64,000 nt of DNA from Dokdonella_A sp963758365. Its GTDB lineage: Bacteria; Pseudomonadota; Gammaproteobacteria; Xanthomonadales; Rhodanobacteraceae. Positions 1 to 8,845 of the stretch are shown here, piece by piece; the first letter of the stretch is position 1; each line of letters opens with the position of its first letter. A program made the position numbers and the translations under genes. Where the stretch lies: positions 1,054,001 to 1,118,000 of the forward strand of contig CAVWVB010000001.1 of assembly GCA_963758365.1 (NCBI GenBank), read 5' to 3'. Under the pieces are notes generated by a model. That model searched no databases. It was not told the DNA's origin and saw nothing but the letters and a program-made list of their open reading frames with translations.

Positions 1-21
1 CGCGGACCTGCTGGAGCCAAC

Positions 22-1434
22 ATGCCGATTGTTGCGATTGAAGCGGACCACGCCTGGATCAACGCGGCATTCTCGTCGCCGGTGCGCCTGTCGACCGAGC
101 ACGGATGCATCGCGGGCACGACGACCGCCACGCATGCGAAGGACACGACGCGCGTGCGCTGGCTGCTCCCCGGCATGCCGAACCTGCACTCGCATGCGTT
201 CCAGCGCGCGATGGCCGGACTCGCCGAGCGTCGCGGCAGCTCCACGTCCGCTGCCGAGCGCGGCAATCCGGGTGCAGTCGACGACAGTTTCTGGAGCTGG
301 CGCGAAGTCATGTATGCATTCGCATTGCGTATCGGTCCCGGCGACCTGCATGCGATCGCGGCCCAGGTCTACGTCGAGATGCTCAAGGCCGGCTACACGC
401 AGGTCTGCGAATTCCACTACCTGCACCACCAGCCCGACGGCCGGCCATACGCCGATCCCGCCGCGATGTCGCTCGCGCTGGTCGAGGCCGCGCGCGAGAC
501 CGGCATCGGCCTGACCCTGCTGCCGGTGCTGTACATGGCCGGGGGATTCGATGGGCGTGCCCTGTCCGAACGCCAGCGCCGCTTCGGCCACGGGCTCGAC
601 GACTACCTGCGCCTGGTCGAGCGCCTCGCCGCGCTGGAGTCGCCGCTGCTGCGCGTCGGCATCGCGCTGCATTCGCTGCGCGCGGTGCCCGAGGATGCGC
701 TGCGCGCGGTGCTCGCTTCGCCGCTCGCGGCGGCGCGCCCGATCCATATCCATATCGCCGAGCAGATCGGCGAGGTGCAGGACTGCCTCGCGATGCGCAA
801 TGCGCGGCCGGTCGAATGGCTGCTCGACCATGCCGATGTCGATGCGCGCTGGTGCCTGGTCCACGCGACACACATGACCGCAGAGGAAACGCGACGGCTC
901 GCCGCGACCGGAGCGGTCGCGGGCTTGTGCCCGACCACCGAAGCCAACCTCGGCGACGGCGTGTTTGCGCTGCGCGCGTGGCTCGACGCGGGCGGACGCT
1001 TCGGCATCGGTTCGGACAGCCAGATCTCGGTGTCGCCGGTCGAGGAACTGCGCTGGCTCGAATACGCACAACGCCTGCTGAGCCGCCACCGCAACATCGC
1101 CGCGTCGGCGCAGCGGCCGAGCACGGGCGAGGTGCTGTTCGACACGGCGCTGCGCGGCGGCGCGCAGGCGAGCGGCGTCGCGATCGCAACACTCGATGCT
1201 GCGGACGCGCCGCGTGCGGACCTGCTCGTGCTCGATGATGCCTCGCCGCTGCTGGCCGGCCGCGATCTGCGCAACGTCCTCGACACCTGGCTGTTCGCAG
1301 GCAACACGAACCTGGTGCGCGATGTGATGGTCGGCGGCGAATGGGTCGTGCTCGACCGGCGCCATCGCGACGAGGAGCGCATCGCCGCGCGCTACCGCGA
1401 CGTCGCAACGCGACTTGGTCACGCGCGCGTCTGA
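22..1434 (+). CDS. hutF: Formimidoylglutamate deiminase
   Basis: HutF hydrolyses N-formimidoyl-L-glutamate to N-formylglutamate and ammonia, a late step of histidine catabolism in the branch that ends with HutG. The 470-residue protein is a zinc amidohydrolase. Its first metal motif, LPGMPNLHSHAFQRAM, has H56 and H58. The later metal and base residues lie in HIHIAEQ, HATHM and GSDSQIS. A GGAG sits about 8 bases before the ATG. It stands alone here; the next known hut gene in the window is hutH at the far right edge. Family assignment is strong from the N-terminal motif and the length. Confidence 0.93.
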   Translation: MPIVAIEADHAWINAAFSSPVRLSTEHGCIAGTTTATHAKDTTRVRWLLPGMPNLHSHAFQRAMAGLAERRGSSTSAAERGNPGAVDDSFWSWREVMYAFALRIGPGDLHAIAAQVYVEMLKAGYTQVCEFHYLHHQPDGRPYADPAAMSLALVEAARETGIGLTLLPVLYMAGGFDGRALSERQRRFGHGLDDYLRLVERLAALESPLLRVGIALHSLRAVPEDALRAVLASPLAAARPIHIHIAEQIGEVQDCLAMRNARPVEWLLDHADVDARWCLVHATHMTAEETRRLAATGAVAGLCPTTEANLGDGVFALRAWLDAGGRFGIGSDSQISVSPVEELRWLEYAQRLLSRHRNIAASAQRPSTGEVLFDTALRGGAQASGVAIATLDAADAPRADLLVLDDASPLLAGRDLRNVLDTWLFAGNTNLVRDVMVGGEWVVLDRRHRDEERIAARYRDVATRLGHARV

Positions 1435-1448
1435 TCGGTTGCGCGATC

Positions 1449-1477
1449 GTCAGGTCGGCAGAGCCGACCTGACCTAC
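1449..1477 (-). repeat. GTAG-headed REP-like hairpin
   Basis: A perfect 11-bp inverted repeat, GTCAGGTCGGC with GCCGACCTGAC, is separated by 3 bases. Read on the minus strand it is preceded by GTAG. This matches the architecture of REP elements such as the SMAG family of Stenotrophomonas (GTAG head plus hairpin). It lies 15 bases after hutF and has no T-run, so it is not a classic intrinsic terminator, although it could stabilise the hutF 3' end. I see no REP-associated transposase (RAYT) gene in the window. Confidence 0.5.
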
Positions 1478-1632
1478 GGAAGGCGCATCGATGCCGGGTC
1501 CGCGCACGTGACCGCGCCCGCGTCGATGCCGATGCATCCGTTGCGCTCGCGTGCAGGAACCGGCGTGCATCATCATGGGTTCAATCCGCCATCGCGGCTC
1601 TGCACCGCGACCACGCAACGGGAGATGCGCGC

Positions 1633-2622
1633 ATGAAAACCAGAACCCTCGGCGGCGGCCTCGAGGTGTCCGCGATCGGACTCGGCTGCATGGGTCTGTC
1701 GGATTTCTATTCGAGCAGCCGCGACGACGAGGTCGCGGGCATCGGTCTGATCCGGCATGCGCTCGATGCGGGCGTGACCCTGCTCGACACGGCCGACATG
1801 TACGGGCCGTTTACCAACGAAGTGCTGGTCGGCAAGGCGATCCGCGGCCAGCGCGAGCGCGTGGTGCTCGCGACCAAGTTCGGCATCGTGCGCAACGCGA
1901 AAGGCGAGCGCCTCGGCGTCGATGGCCGTCCCGACTACGTCCGCGCGTGCTGTGAGGCATCGTTGCGGCGCCTCGACGTGGATTGCATCGACCTCTACTA
2001 CCAGCATCGTATCGATCCGGCGACGCCGATCGAGGAGACCGTGGGCGCGCTAGCCAACCTCGTCGGCGAAGGAAAGGTTCGCCATGTCGGTTTGTCGGAG
2101 GCCTCGGTCGATACGATCCGGCGCGCGCATGCGGTGCATCCGATCAGCGCGATCCAGAGCGAATATTCGCTGTGGAGCCGCGATCCCGAAGACGAGATCC
2201 TGCCGCTGTGCCGCGAGCTCGGGATCGGCTTCGTCGCCTACAGTCCGCTCGGCCGCGGGTTCCTCGCCGGGCGCTTCCGCAGCATCGACGACCTCGCGAT
2301 CGACGACTGGCGGCGCAACTCGCCGCGATTCCAGAGCGGCAATTTCGAGAAGAATCTCGACCTGGTGCGCCGCGTCGAGGCGATCGCGGCGAAGAAGCAC
2401 TGCACGCCGTCGCAGCTCGCGCTGGCGTGGCTGCTTGCGCGGGTCGGGAACGTCGTGCCGATCCCGGGTACGACGAATATCGATCGCCTCGCGCAGAACG
2501 TCGCGGCCGCCGATATCGTGCTCGATGCGCAGGATCTCGACGCGATCGAGGCGATTGCGCCGCGCGGCGTCGCCTCGGGTGCGCGCTATGCGGAGGCTTC
2601 GCTGCGCGAACTCAACCGCTGA
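1633..2622 (+). CDS. Aldo/keto reductase
   Basis: This 329-residue NADPH-dependent oxidoreductase of the AKR superfamily is of the YhdN/AKR13-like type, with a TIM barrel that reduces aldehydes and ketones. The opening LGGGLEVSAIGLGCMGLSDF is typical of the group. The catalytic tetrad is visible: D in LLDTADMY (Y57), K in LATKFG, and H in YYQHRID. The C-terminal cofactor region contains VPIPGTT. The ATG follows GGGAGATG. The physiological substrate cannot be read from the sequence. It runs towards the minus-strand phosphodiesterase and shares about 50 bases of spacer with it. Confidence 0.9.
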   Translation: MKTRTLGGGLEVSAIGLGCMGLSDFYSSSRDDEVAGIGLIRHALDAGVTLLDTADMYGPFTNEVLVGKAIRGQRERVVLATKFGIVRNAKGERLGVDGRPDYVRACCEASLRRLDVDCIDLYYQHRIDPATPIEETVGALANLVGEGKVRHVGLSEASVDTIRRAHAVHPISAIQSEYSLWSRDPEDEILPLCRELGIGFVAYSPLGRGFLAGRFRSIDDLAIDDWRRNSPRFQSGNFEKNLDLVRRVEAIAAKKHCTPSQLALAWLLARVGNVVPIPGTTNIDRLAQNVAAADIVLDAQDLDAIEAIAPRGVASGARYAEASLRELNR

Positions 2623-2673
2623 TCTGGCGCGCGCCGTTCGTACCACGCTGTCCGCACGCGGCGCGACGCGATA

Positions 2674-3912
2674 TCAGCGCGGATCGTCCCGCAACATTTC
2701 GGACACAGCCGCGAAGTCGCCGTCGCCGGGCTGTGCCGGGATGCCGAGCACGTGCGCGAGCAACGGGTAGACGTCGACACTGTCGAATTCGGGGACCACG
2801 AGTCCGCGCCGGAATGCGGGGCCATGCGCGATGAACAATGCACGCATGTTCGGATCGTCGTTGTCGTAGCCATGCTCGCCGCGCGAGAAATACGCGTGCC
2901 TTGCCATGCGTTCGTGTGAACTGATGACCCAGCCGTCCGCGGCGAGGCAGAGCAGGGGCGGAATGCGCGGATTCGTGCCGTAGTGCAGGCGAGCGGGCAC
3001 TTCGGACTTGCGCCAGCACTGCATGTGCGCGTGCGGCACGAGCAGTGCGCGTTCTGCTGCCCGCGGATCGCCGCGCGGCACGATACCCGCGAGCAGGCCG
3101 TAGTGGACCACGCTGGCCGCGGCGGCCGGCAGAATGTCGTCGAGGCAGATCACGCGATCGGGCGAGGTCGCAGTCAGGCCATGGTCGGACACGACGACGA
3201 GGTTGGTGTCGCGAAACAGCCCGCGTCGCTTCAGGCCCGCGACGAGGCGCGCAAGCGCGGCGTCGACTTCGCGCAGCGCCGCGTCGACGCCGCGCGAATC
3301 GGGGCCGCCATGGTGACCGGCCTGGTCGACCTGCTCGAAGTACAGGGTCAGGAACGTCGGCCGTTGCGGCGGCGGCAGGTCGAGCCAGTCCAGCAGCCGG
3401 TCGACGCGCCGGCGAGGTGACATATGGGCATCGAACGGCAACCAGCGGCTCGGCCGTAAGCCGTCGATCGCGACAGTCGATCCGGGCCAGAACAGCGTGG
3501 CCGCATGCAGGCCGTGCTTCTCGACCGTGACCCAGAGCGGCTCGCCGCCCCACCAGGCCGGATCCTCGGTAGAGGCTTCCTGCTTGTAGACGAAGCGTTT
3601 GCCGCTGGCCGGATCGGTCATGCGGTTGTCGACGATGCCGTGATGATCCGGATACAGGCCGGTGACCAGCGTGTAGTGGTTCGGAAAGGTCAGGGTCGGA
3701 AACGCGGGCTTCATGGCCACCGCGCGCACGCCGTCCGCGGCGAGCGTGCCCAGGGTCGGCGTCAGGCCGCGCTGCAGATAGTCCGCGCGGAAGCCGTCGA
3801 TCGAGACGAGGATCAGCGCCGCGCGCGATGCAGGCAGGTCTCGGTGCGCGGCCGGCACGCAGCCAGCAACGCCGGCGATCAGGCACAACAGCAGCAGGAC
3901 ACGCTGGCGCAT
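2674..3912 (-). CDS. Lipoprotein ectonucleotide pyrophosphatase/phosphodiesterase (alkaline phosphatase superfamily)
   Basis: The 412-residue protein belongs to the NPP (nucleotide pyrophosphatase/phosphodiesterase) group of the alkaline phosphatase superfamily. Metal ligand D39 is in LVSIDGFRADY. The candidate nucleophile Thr75 is in FPTLTFPNHY, followed by TGLYPDHHGI. Further metal motifs are DQAGHHGG and VVVSDHGL. The chosen start gives a hydrophobic leader ending VAGC (C18), so it should be exported and lipid-anchored. Longer upstream in-frame ATGs lack a signal peptide and were rejected. The natural substrate (nucleotides or phosphodiesters) is inferred only from the family. Confidence 0.9.
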   Translation of the reverse strand: MRQRVLLLLCLIAGVAGCVPAAHRDLPASRAALILVSIDGFRADYLQRGLTPTLGTLAADGVRAVAMKPAFPTLTFPNHYTLVTGLYPDHHGIVDNRMTDPASGKRFVYKQEASTEDPAWWGGEPLWVTVEKHGLHAATLFWPGSTVAIDGLRPSRWLPFDAHMSPRRRVDRLLDWLDLPPPQRPTFLTLYFEQVDQAGHHGGPDSRGVDAALREVDAALARLVAGLKRRGLFRDTNLVVVSDHGLTATSPDRVICLDDILPAAAASVVHYGLLAGIVPRGDPRAAERALLVPHAHMQCWRKSEVPARLHYGTNPRIPPLLCLAADGWVISSHERMARHAYFSRGEHGYDNDDPNMRALFIAHGPAFRRGLVVPEFDSVDVYPLLAHVLGIPAQPGDGDFAAVSEMLRDDPR

Positions 3913-4036
3913 TGCGGACTCCCGGACCAACCGCCCGTATCGTCGCCGAATCGGATGACGATTCCCACCGCGGACTCCATCCGCGCTCTCGAGCGGTTGT
4001 AGGATCGCCCTTTTCATCCCGGCCCACGAGGTTCCG

Positions 4037-5092
4037 ATGCACCTGTTCGATGCGCTCACGATCGGCGACATCACCTTGCGCAATCGCATCGTCATGTCGC
4101 CGATGTGCGAGTACTCGGCGACCGACGGTGTGCCCGCAGACTGGCATCTGGTGCATCTGGGCAGCCGCGCGGTCGGCGGTGCGGGCCTCGTGTTCACCGA
4201 GGCCACCGCGGTTTCGCCCGAAGCGCGGATCTCGCCGGCCGACACCGGAATCTGGAACACCGCGCAGCGCGACGCCTGGGCGCGCATCGCAGGCTTCGTC
4301 GCCGCGCAGGGCGCGGCGCCCGGTATCCAGCTCGCGCATGCGGGACGCAAGGCCGCGACCGACGCACCGTGGCGCGGGGGCAAGCCGCTGCACGGCGCTG
4401 CCGCATGGACACCCCTGGCGCCGAGTCCGATTCCGTTCGACGCCGGATATGCGCTGCCGGTCGAACTCGATGCGGGCGGCATCGCAAAGGTCGTCGCGGA
4501 CTTTCGCGCAGCCGCGGTGCGCGCGCGAGAAGCCGGATTCCGGGTGATCGAGATCCACGCCGCGCACGGCTATCTGCTGCACGAATTCCTGTCGCCGCTG
4601 TGCAACCGGCGCGAAGACGAATACGGTGGCTCGCTGGCCAATCGCAGTCGCGTTCTGCGTGCGGTGGTGGCCGCGGTGCGCGAAGCGTGGCCGCTGCCGC
4701 GACCGCTGTTCGTTCGGGTCTCGACGACCGACTGGGCGCCCGGCGGTTGGGACATCGACGAATGCGTCGAACTCGCGAGCGTGCTCAAGCGCGCCGGCGT
4801 CGACCTGATCGACTGCTCGTCTGGCGGTGCGGTGGCGCATGTGCGCATACCGACCGAACCCGGATACCAGGTGCCCTTCGCGGCGCGCATCCGGCGCGAG
4901 GCGGGCATCGCAACCGGCGCGGTCGGCCTGATCACCGAGCCGCGGCAGGCCGCCGCGATCGTGGAACGCGGCGAAGCGGACCTCGTACTGCTCGCGCGCG
5001 AACTGCTGCGCGACCCGTACTTCGCGCGCCGCGCGGCGGTCGAGCTCGGTGTTCCGATCGAGGCGCCGCCGCAATACAGGCGCGCGTGGTAG
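4037..5092 (+). CDS. NADH:flavin oxidoreductase, old yellow enzyme (YqjM-like)
   Basis: This 351-residue FMN-dependent ene-reductase should reduce activated C=C bonds with NAD(P)H. RIVMSPMCEYSATDG near the N-terminus carries the Cys that tunes FMN in the thermophilic-like OYE class. HAAHGYLLHEFLSPLCNRR holds the substrate-binding histidines. GGSLANRSR and the late glycine-rich AVGLITEP bind FMN phosphate. The C-terminal PPQYRRAW resembles the arginine finger of YqjM that completes the neighbouring active site in the dimer. It converges on the minus-strand MFS gene. Confidence 0.92.
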   Translation: MHLFDALTIGDITLRNRIVMSPMCEYSATDGVPADWHLVHLGSRAVGGAGLVFTEATAVSPEARISPADTGIWNTAQRDAWARIAGFVAAQGAAPGIQLAHAGRKAATDAPWRGGKPLHGAAAWTPLAPSPIPFDAGYALPVELDAGGIAKVVADFRAAAVRAREAGFRVIEIHAAHGYLLHEFLSPLCNRREDEYGGSLANRSRVLRAVVAAVREAWPLPRPLFVRVSTTDWAPGGWDIDECVELASVLKRAGVDLIDCSSGGAVAHVRIPTEPGYQVPFAARIRREAGIATGAVGLITEPRQAAAIVERGEADLVLLARELLRDPYFARRAAVELGVPIEAPPQYRRAW

Positions 5093-5226
5093 TCGCGGCG
5101 CTCCCGGCGCGCACGATGCCTGCACGGGGTCCGGATGCCGCTCTCCCCGCCGCAACCCGGTAGCGGTTTGACGCACCGCGAGACTCAAACCGACCTGACC
5201 GCGCCGTGGTCGAGGCAATCGCGAGG

Positions 5227-6540
5227 TCAGCTCGCGCCGTTCGCGGCAACGTGGCGCGCATCGAGTGCCGGCAGGAACCATGCGAGCAACCCGATCGCGG
5301 GCAGGTACGCACACAGCCCGTACACCGCTTCGATGCCGATGTGGTCGGCGAGCTGTCCGAGTACGGCCGCGCCGAGTCCACCCATGCCGAACGCGAAGCC
5401 GAAGAACAGGCCCGCGATCACGCCGGTGCGTCCCGGCACCAGCTCCTGCGCATAGACGATGATCGCCGAGAACGCCGACGCGAGGACCAGGCCGATCACG
5501 ATCGTGAGCAGGGTGGTCCAGAACAGGTTTGCGTGCGGCAGCAGCAGCGTAAACGGCAGCACGCCGAGGATCGATCCCCAGATCACGTACTTGCGCCCGA
5601 TGCGGTCGCCGATCGGACCGCCCGCGAGGGTTCCCGCGGCGACCGCGCCGAGGAAGATGAACAGGTGCACCTGCGCACTCTGCGCGGTCAGCGCGAACTT
5701 GTGCATCAGGTAGAACGTGTAGTAGCTCGACAGGCTCGCGAGGTAGAAATACTTCGAGAAGATCAGCGCACCGAGGATCGCCATGGTCACGATGACCGTG
5801 CGCCGCGGCAGTCGTGATGTCCGCGCAGCACCGCGCCCGCGATGATGCGCGGGCACCGCGGCGCGGTACCAGGCACCGATCCGTGTCAACAGTGCGATCG
5901 CGACCAGTGCCGCGATGCCGAACCATTCGACGCTGGTCTGACCGCGTGGCATCACGATGAACGCGGCGAGCAGCGGTCCGATCGCGGAGCCGACATTGCC
6001 GCCGACCTGGAACACCGACTGCGCGAGGCCATGGCGCCCGCCCGATGCCATGCGCGCGACGCGCGAGGATTCCGGGTGGAACACCGAAGAACCGGAACCG
6101 ACCAGCGCGGCCGCGGCGAGCAGCATCGGAAAGGTTGTTGCGTGCGCAAGCAGCAGCAGCCCGCACAGCGTGAAACCCATGCCGATCGCGAGCGAGTAGG
6201 GCATCGGCCGACGATCGGTGTAGATGCCGACGAGCGGCTGCAGCAGCGAAGCGGTGAGCTGGAAGGTCAGCGTGATCAGGCCGATCTGCCCGAAGTCGAG
6301 CGCGAAGTTCGTCTTCAGCAGCGGATAGATCGCCGGCAGCAACGACTGAATCATGTCGTTGAGCAGGTGGCACAGCGACAGCATCGCAAGGATCGGAACC
6401 GCGGTGCGCGCGGCGCTCTCGGTTGCTTCGATCGCGTGTGCCGGCGTGACCGGCGCGTCGGCGAGCGCGGAGGCGGGAACGGTGGCTGCCGTCATCGTCG
6501 GGTGGGTCATGCGATCGTCCATCCGGGCATTATGGGGCAT
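5227..6540 (-). CDS. MFS transporter, fosmidomycin-resistance (Fsr) type
   Basis: The 437-residue, 12-helix major facilitator protein opens its membrane domain with LSLCHLLNDMIQSLLPAIYP and continues through QPLVGIYTDRRPMPYSLAIGMGF, both characteristic of the Fsr branch. GGNVGSAIGPLLAAFIV and a central cytosolic loop are also visible. A hydrophilic N-terminal tail of about 45 residues precedes the first helix, so translation could equally start at internal ATGs at 6522 or 6510. It is likely a proton-driven drug exporter. Fosmidomycin inhibits the MEP pathway, two genes of which (ispD, ispF) lie 9 kb away, but I infer no functional link. Confidence 0.85.
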   Translation of the reverse strand: MPHNARMDDRMTHPTMTAATVPASALADAPVTPAHAIEATESAARTAVPILAMLSLCHLLNDMIQSLLPAIYPLLKTNFALDFGQIGLITLTFQLTASLLQPLVGIYTDRRPMPYSLAIGMGFTLCGLLLLAHATTFPMLLAAAALVGSGSSVFHPESSRVARMASGGRHGLAQSVFQVGGNVGSAIGPLLAAFIVMPRGQTSVEWFGIAALVAIALLTRIGAWYRAAVPAHHRGRGAARTSRLPRRTVIVTMAILGALIFSKYFYLASLSSYYTFYLMHKFALTAQSAQVHLFIFLGAVAAGTLAGGPIGDRIGRKYVIWGSILGVLPFTLLLPHANLFWTTLLTIVIGLVLASAFSAIIVYAQELVPGRTGVIAGLFFGFAFGMGGLGAAVLGQLADHIGIEAVYGLCAYLPAIGLLAWFLPALDARHVAANGAS

Positions 6541-6683
6541 CGCCCCACGACCGAAATCGTTGCCAGACGCGCAGGAGAGTGGACGCGCGCCCAGGCGGCT
6601 GCCCGAGTCATGCCGGTACGATCGCTGCGGGTTCCCGGACGGCCGTCAGGGAGAGCGGTATCGTTCGACTCGTCATCATGGAT

Positions 6684-8573
6684 TCACACGTCCAGCGATG
6701 CGAGGTCGCCCTTGGTCTCGAGCCATTCCTTGCGGTCCGGCGCGCGCTTCTTCGACAGCAGCATGTCCATGAGCGAGGACGTATCGTCGCCGGTCTCGAT
6801 CGTGAGCTGCACGAGGCGGCGCGTGTCGGGGTGGATCGTCGATTCGCGCAGTTGCGACGGGTTCATCTCGCCGAGGCCCTTGAAGCGCGTCGTGCTGACC
6901 GCGCCCTTGATCTTCTCGCGTTCGATGCGATCGAGCATCGCGTCGCGTTCGGCTTCGTCGAGGCAATAGAACACCTGCTTGCCGACGTCGACGCGGAACA
7001 GGGGCGGCATCGCGACGAATACATGGCCTTCGCGCACGAGCCTCGGGAAGTGGCGCAGGAACAGCGCGCAGAGCAGCGTGGCGATGTGCAGGCCGTCCGA
7101 GTCCGCATCGGCGAGGACGATGACCTTGCCGTAGCGCAGGCCCGAGATGTCGTCCTTGCCCGGGTCGCAGCCGATCGCGACAGCAAGATCGTGGACTTCC
7201 TGCGAGGCGAGCACGGATGCCGATTCGACTTCCCACGTATTGAGGATTTTGCCGCGCAGCGGCAGGATCGCCTGGAAGTCCTTGTCGCGCGCCTGACGCG
7301 CGGAGCCGCCGGCCGAGTCGCCCTCGACCAGGAACAGTTCGGTGCGCGAGAGGTCGCTCGATGCGCAGTCGGCGAGCTTGCCGGGCAGGGCAGGGCCCTG
7401 GGTGATTTTCTTGCGCACGATCTGCTTCTCGGCCTTGAGACGCAGCGTCGCGCGCTCGATCGCGAGCTGGGCGATCTTTTCGCCGATGTCCACATGCTGG
7501 TTCAGATACAGCGAGAACCCGTCGTGCACCGCGTTCTCGACGAACCCGGCCGCGTCGCGCGACGACAGGCGCTCCTTGGTCTGGCCCGAGAACTGCGGAT
7601 CGGTCATCTTCAGCGAGAGCACGAAAGCGAGCCGGTCCCAGACGTCCTCGGGCGCGAGCCTGACGCCGCGTGGCAGCAGATTGCGGAAATCGCAGAACTC
7701 GCGCAGCGCGTTGGTCAGGCCCGAACGCAACCCGTTCACGTGGGTGCCGCCCTGTGCGGTCGGAATCAGGTTGACGTAGCTCTCCTGGGTCAGTTCGCCG
7801 TCGGGCAGCCACGCGAGCGCGAATTCGACCGATCCCGTGTCGCGTTCGTAGTGACCGAGGTAGAGATCGGCCGGCACGCGTTCGGCATCGCCGAGCATCG
7901 AGCGCAGATAGTCGCGCAGTCCGTCTTCGTAATGCCACTCGATGCGCTCGCCGCTGACTTCGTCGTTCAGGCGCACGGTGAGCCCCGCGCACAGCACGGC
8001 CTTGGCGCGCAGCACGTGTTTGAGTCGCGAGAGCTGGAACTTCGGCGTGTCGAAGTACTTCGGGTCCGGCCAGAAGCGCAGGGTCGTTCCGGTCTGCTTC
8101 CTCGGTACCGTGCCGGTGACGCTCAGGTTGCTCGCGCGCTCGCCGTCCTTGAAGTTCATGCGATGGATCTGGCCGTCGCGGCGGATCGTCACCTCGACGC
8201 GTGTCGAGAGCGCGTTGACGACCGACACGCCGACGCCATGCAGGCCGCCCGAGAACCGGTAGTTGCGATTGGAAAATTTGCCGCCCGCGTGCAGACGCGT
8301 GAGGATCAGTTCGACGCCCGGAATCTTCTCCTCCGGATGGATGTCGATCGGCATGCCGCGGCCGTCGTCGCTGACCTCGACCGAACCATCGCCGTACACG
8401 ACGACCTCGATCGTCGTCGCATACCCGGCCAGCGCCTCGTCGACCGAATTGTCGACGACCTCCTGAACCAGATGGTTGGGCCGTGTCGTGTCGGTGTACA
8501 TGCCGGGCCGGCGCTTGACCGGGTCCAGCCCGGAAAGGACTTCGATGTCGGCGGCGTTGTAGCGACTGCTCAT
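6684..8573 (-). CDS. parE: DNA topoisomerase IV subunit B
   Basis: ParE is the ATPase subunit that works with ParC to decatenate daughter chromosomes. The GHKL ATPase residues are present: catalytic Glu46 in DNSVDEALAG, DDGRGMP, and GGLHGVGVSVVNALS. The TOPRIM region has EGDSAGGSARQARDK near residue 416 and DADSDGLHIATLL near residue 487. The C-terminus ends in LLSKKRAPDRKEWLE, which distinguishes ParE from the longer GyrB. I chose ATG 8573 (629 aa) because it has a GAGGAT ribosome site and starts at the conserved SSRYNAADIEVL. A longer in-frame start at 8693 adds only a low-complexity basic tail. Confidence 0.97.
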   Translation of the reverse strand: MSSRYNAADIEVLSGLDPVKRRPGMYTDTTRPNHLVQEVVDNSVDEALAGYATTIEVVVYGDGSVEVSDDGRGMPIDIHPEEKIPGVELILTRLHAGGKFSNRNYRFSGGLHGVGVSVVNALSTRVEVTIRRDGQIHRMNFKDGERASNLSVTGTVPRKQTGTTLRFWPDPKYFDTPKFQLSRLKHVLRAKAVLCAGLTVRLNDEVSGERIEWHYEDGLRDYLRSMLGDAERVPADLYLGHYERDTGSVEFALAWLPDGELTQESYVNLIPTAQGGTHVNGLRSGLTNALREFCDFRNLLPRGVRLAPEDVWDRLAFVLSLKMTDPQFSGQTKERLSSRDAAGFVENAVHDGFSLYLNQHVDIGEKIAQLAIERATLRLKAEKQIVRKKITQGPALPGKLADCASSDLSRTELFLVEGDSAGGSARQARDKDFQAILPLRGKILNTWEVESASVLASQEVHDLAVAIGCDPGKDDISGLRYGKVIVLADADSDGLHIATLLCALFLRHFPRLVREGHVFVAMPPLFRVDVGKQVFYCLDEAERDAMLDRIEREKIKGAVSTTRFKGLGEMNPSQLRESTIHPDTRRLVQLTIETGDDTSSLMDMLLSKKRAPDRKEWLETKGDLASLDV

Positions 8574-8845
8574 GAATCCTCGGGTTCCGGTATGACGCGG
8601 CTTTGCGATGTGCGGCTGCGACGACGCGGAAGCCGCGTCAGCCGTGCGCCGCGTCCGCGCACGCGATCGGTCAGGGCCACGCGGATCACTCATGGCCGGC
8701 TTTGGCCGGCCGCGTTGCCTGCGCCAGGTCCGCGGCGTGCCCTGCGGCCCGCGTGCAGGCGGCGGCGAGGATGGCGAGCGTGGCGTCGCGGGTCAAGCAT
8801 TGTCGAAGGATGACGGCGCGCGATCGCATAAACTGCGATCCGTCC

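Noticed and set aside
2612..6373. Minus-strand open frame of 1253 codons
   Set aside because: It runs antisense or out of frame through the phosphodiesterase, old yellow enzyme and MFS genes, is dominated by Arg/Ala/Pro and shows no family motif: a GC-driven shadow.
6579..8813. Plus-strand open frame of 744 codons opposite parE
   Set aside because: It is the exact antisense of parE, whose motifs are complete; no ribosome site or domain.
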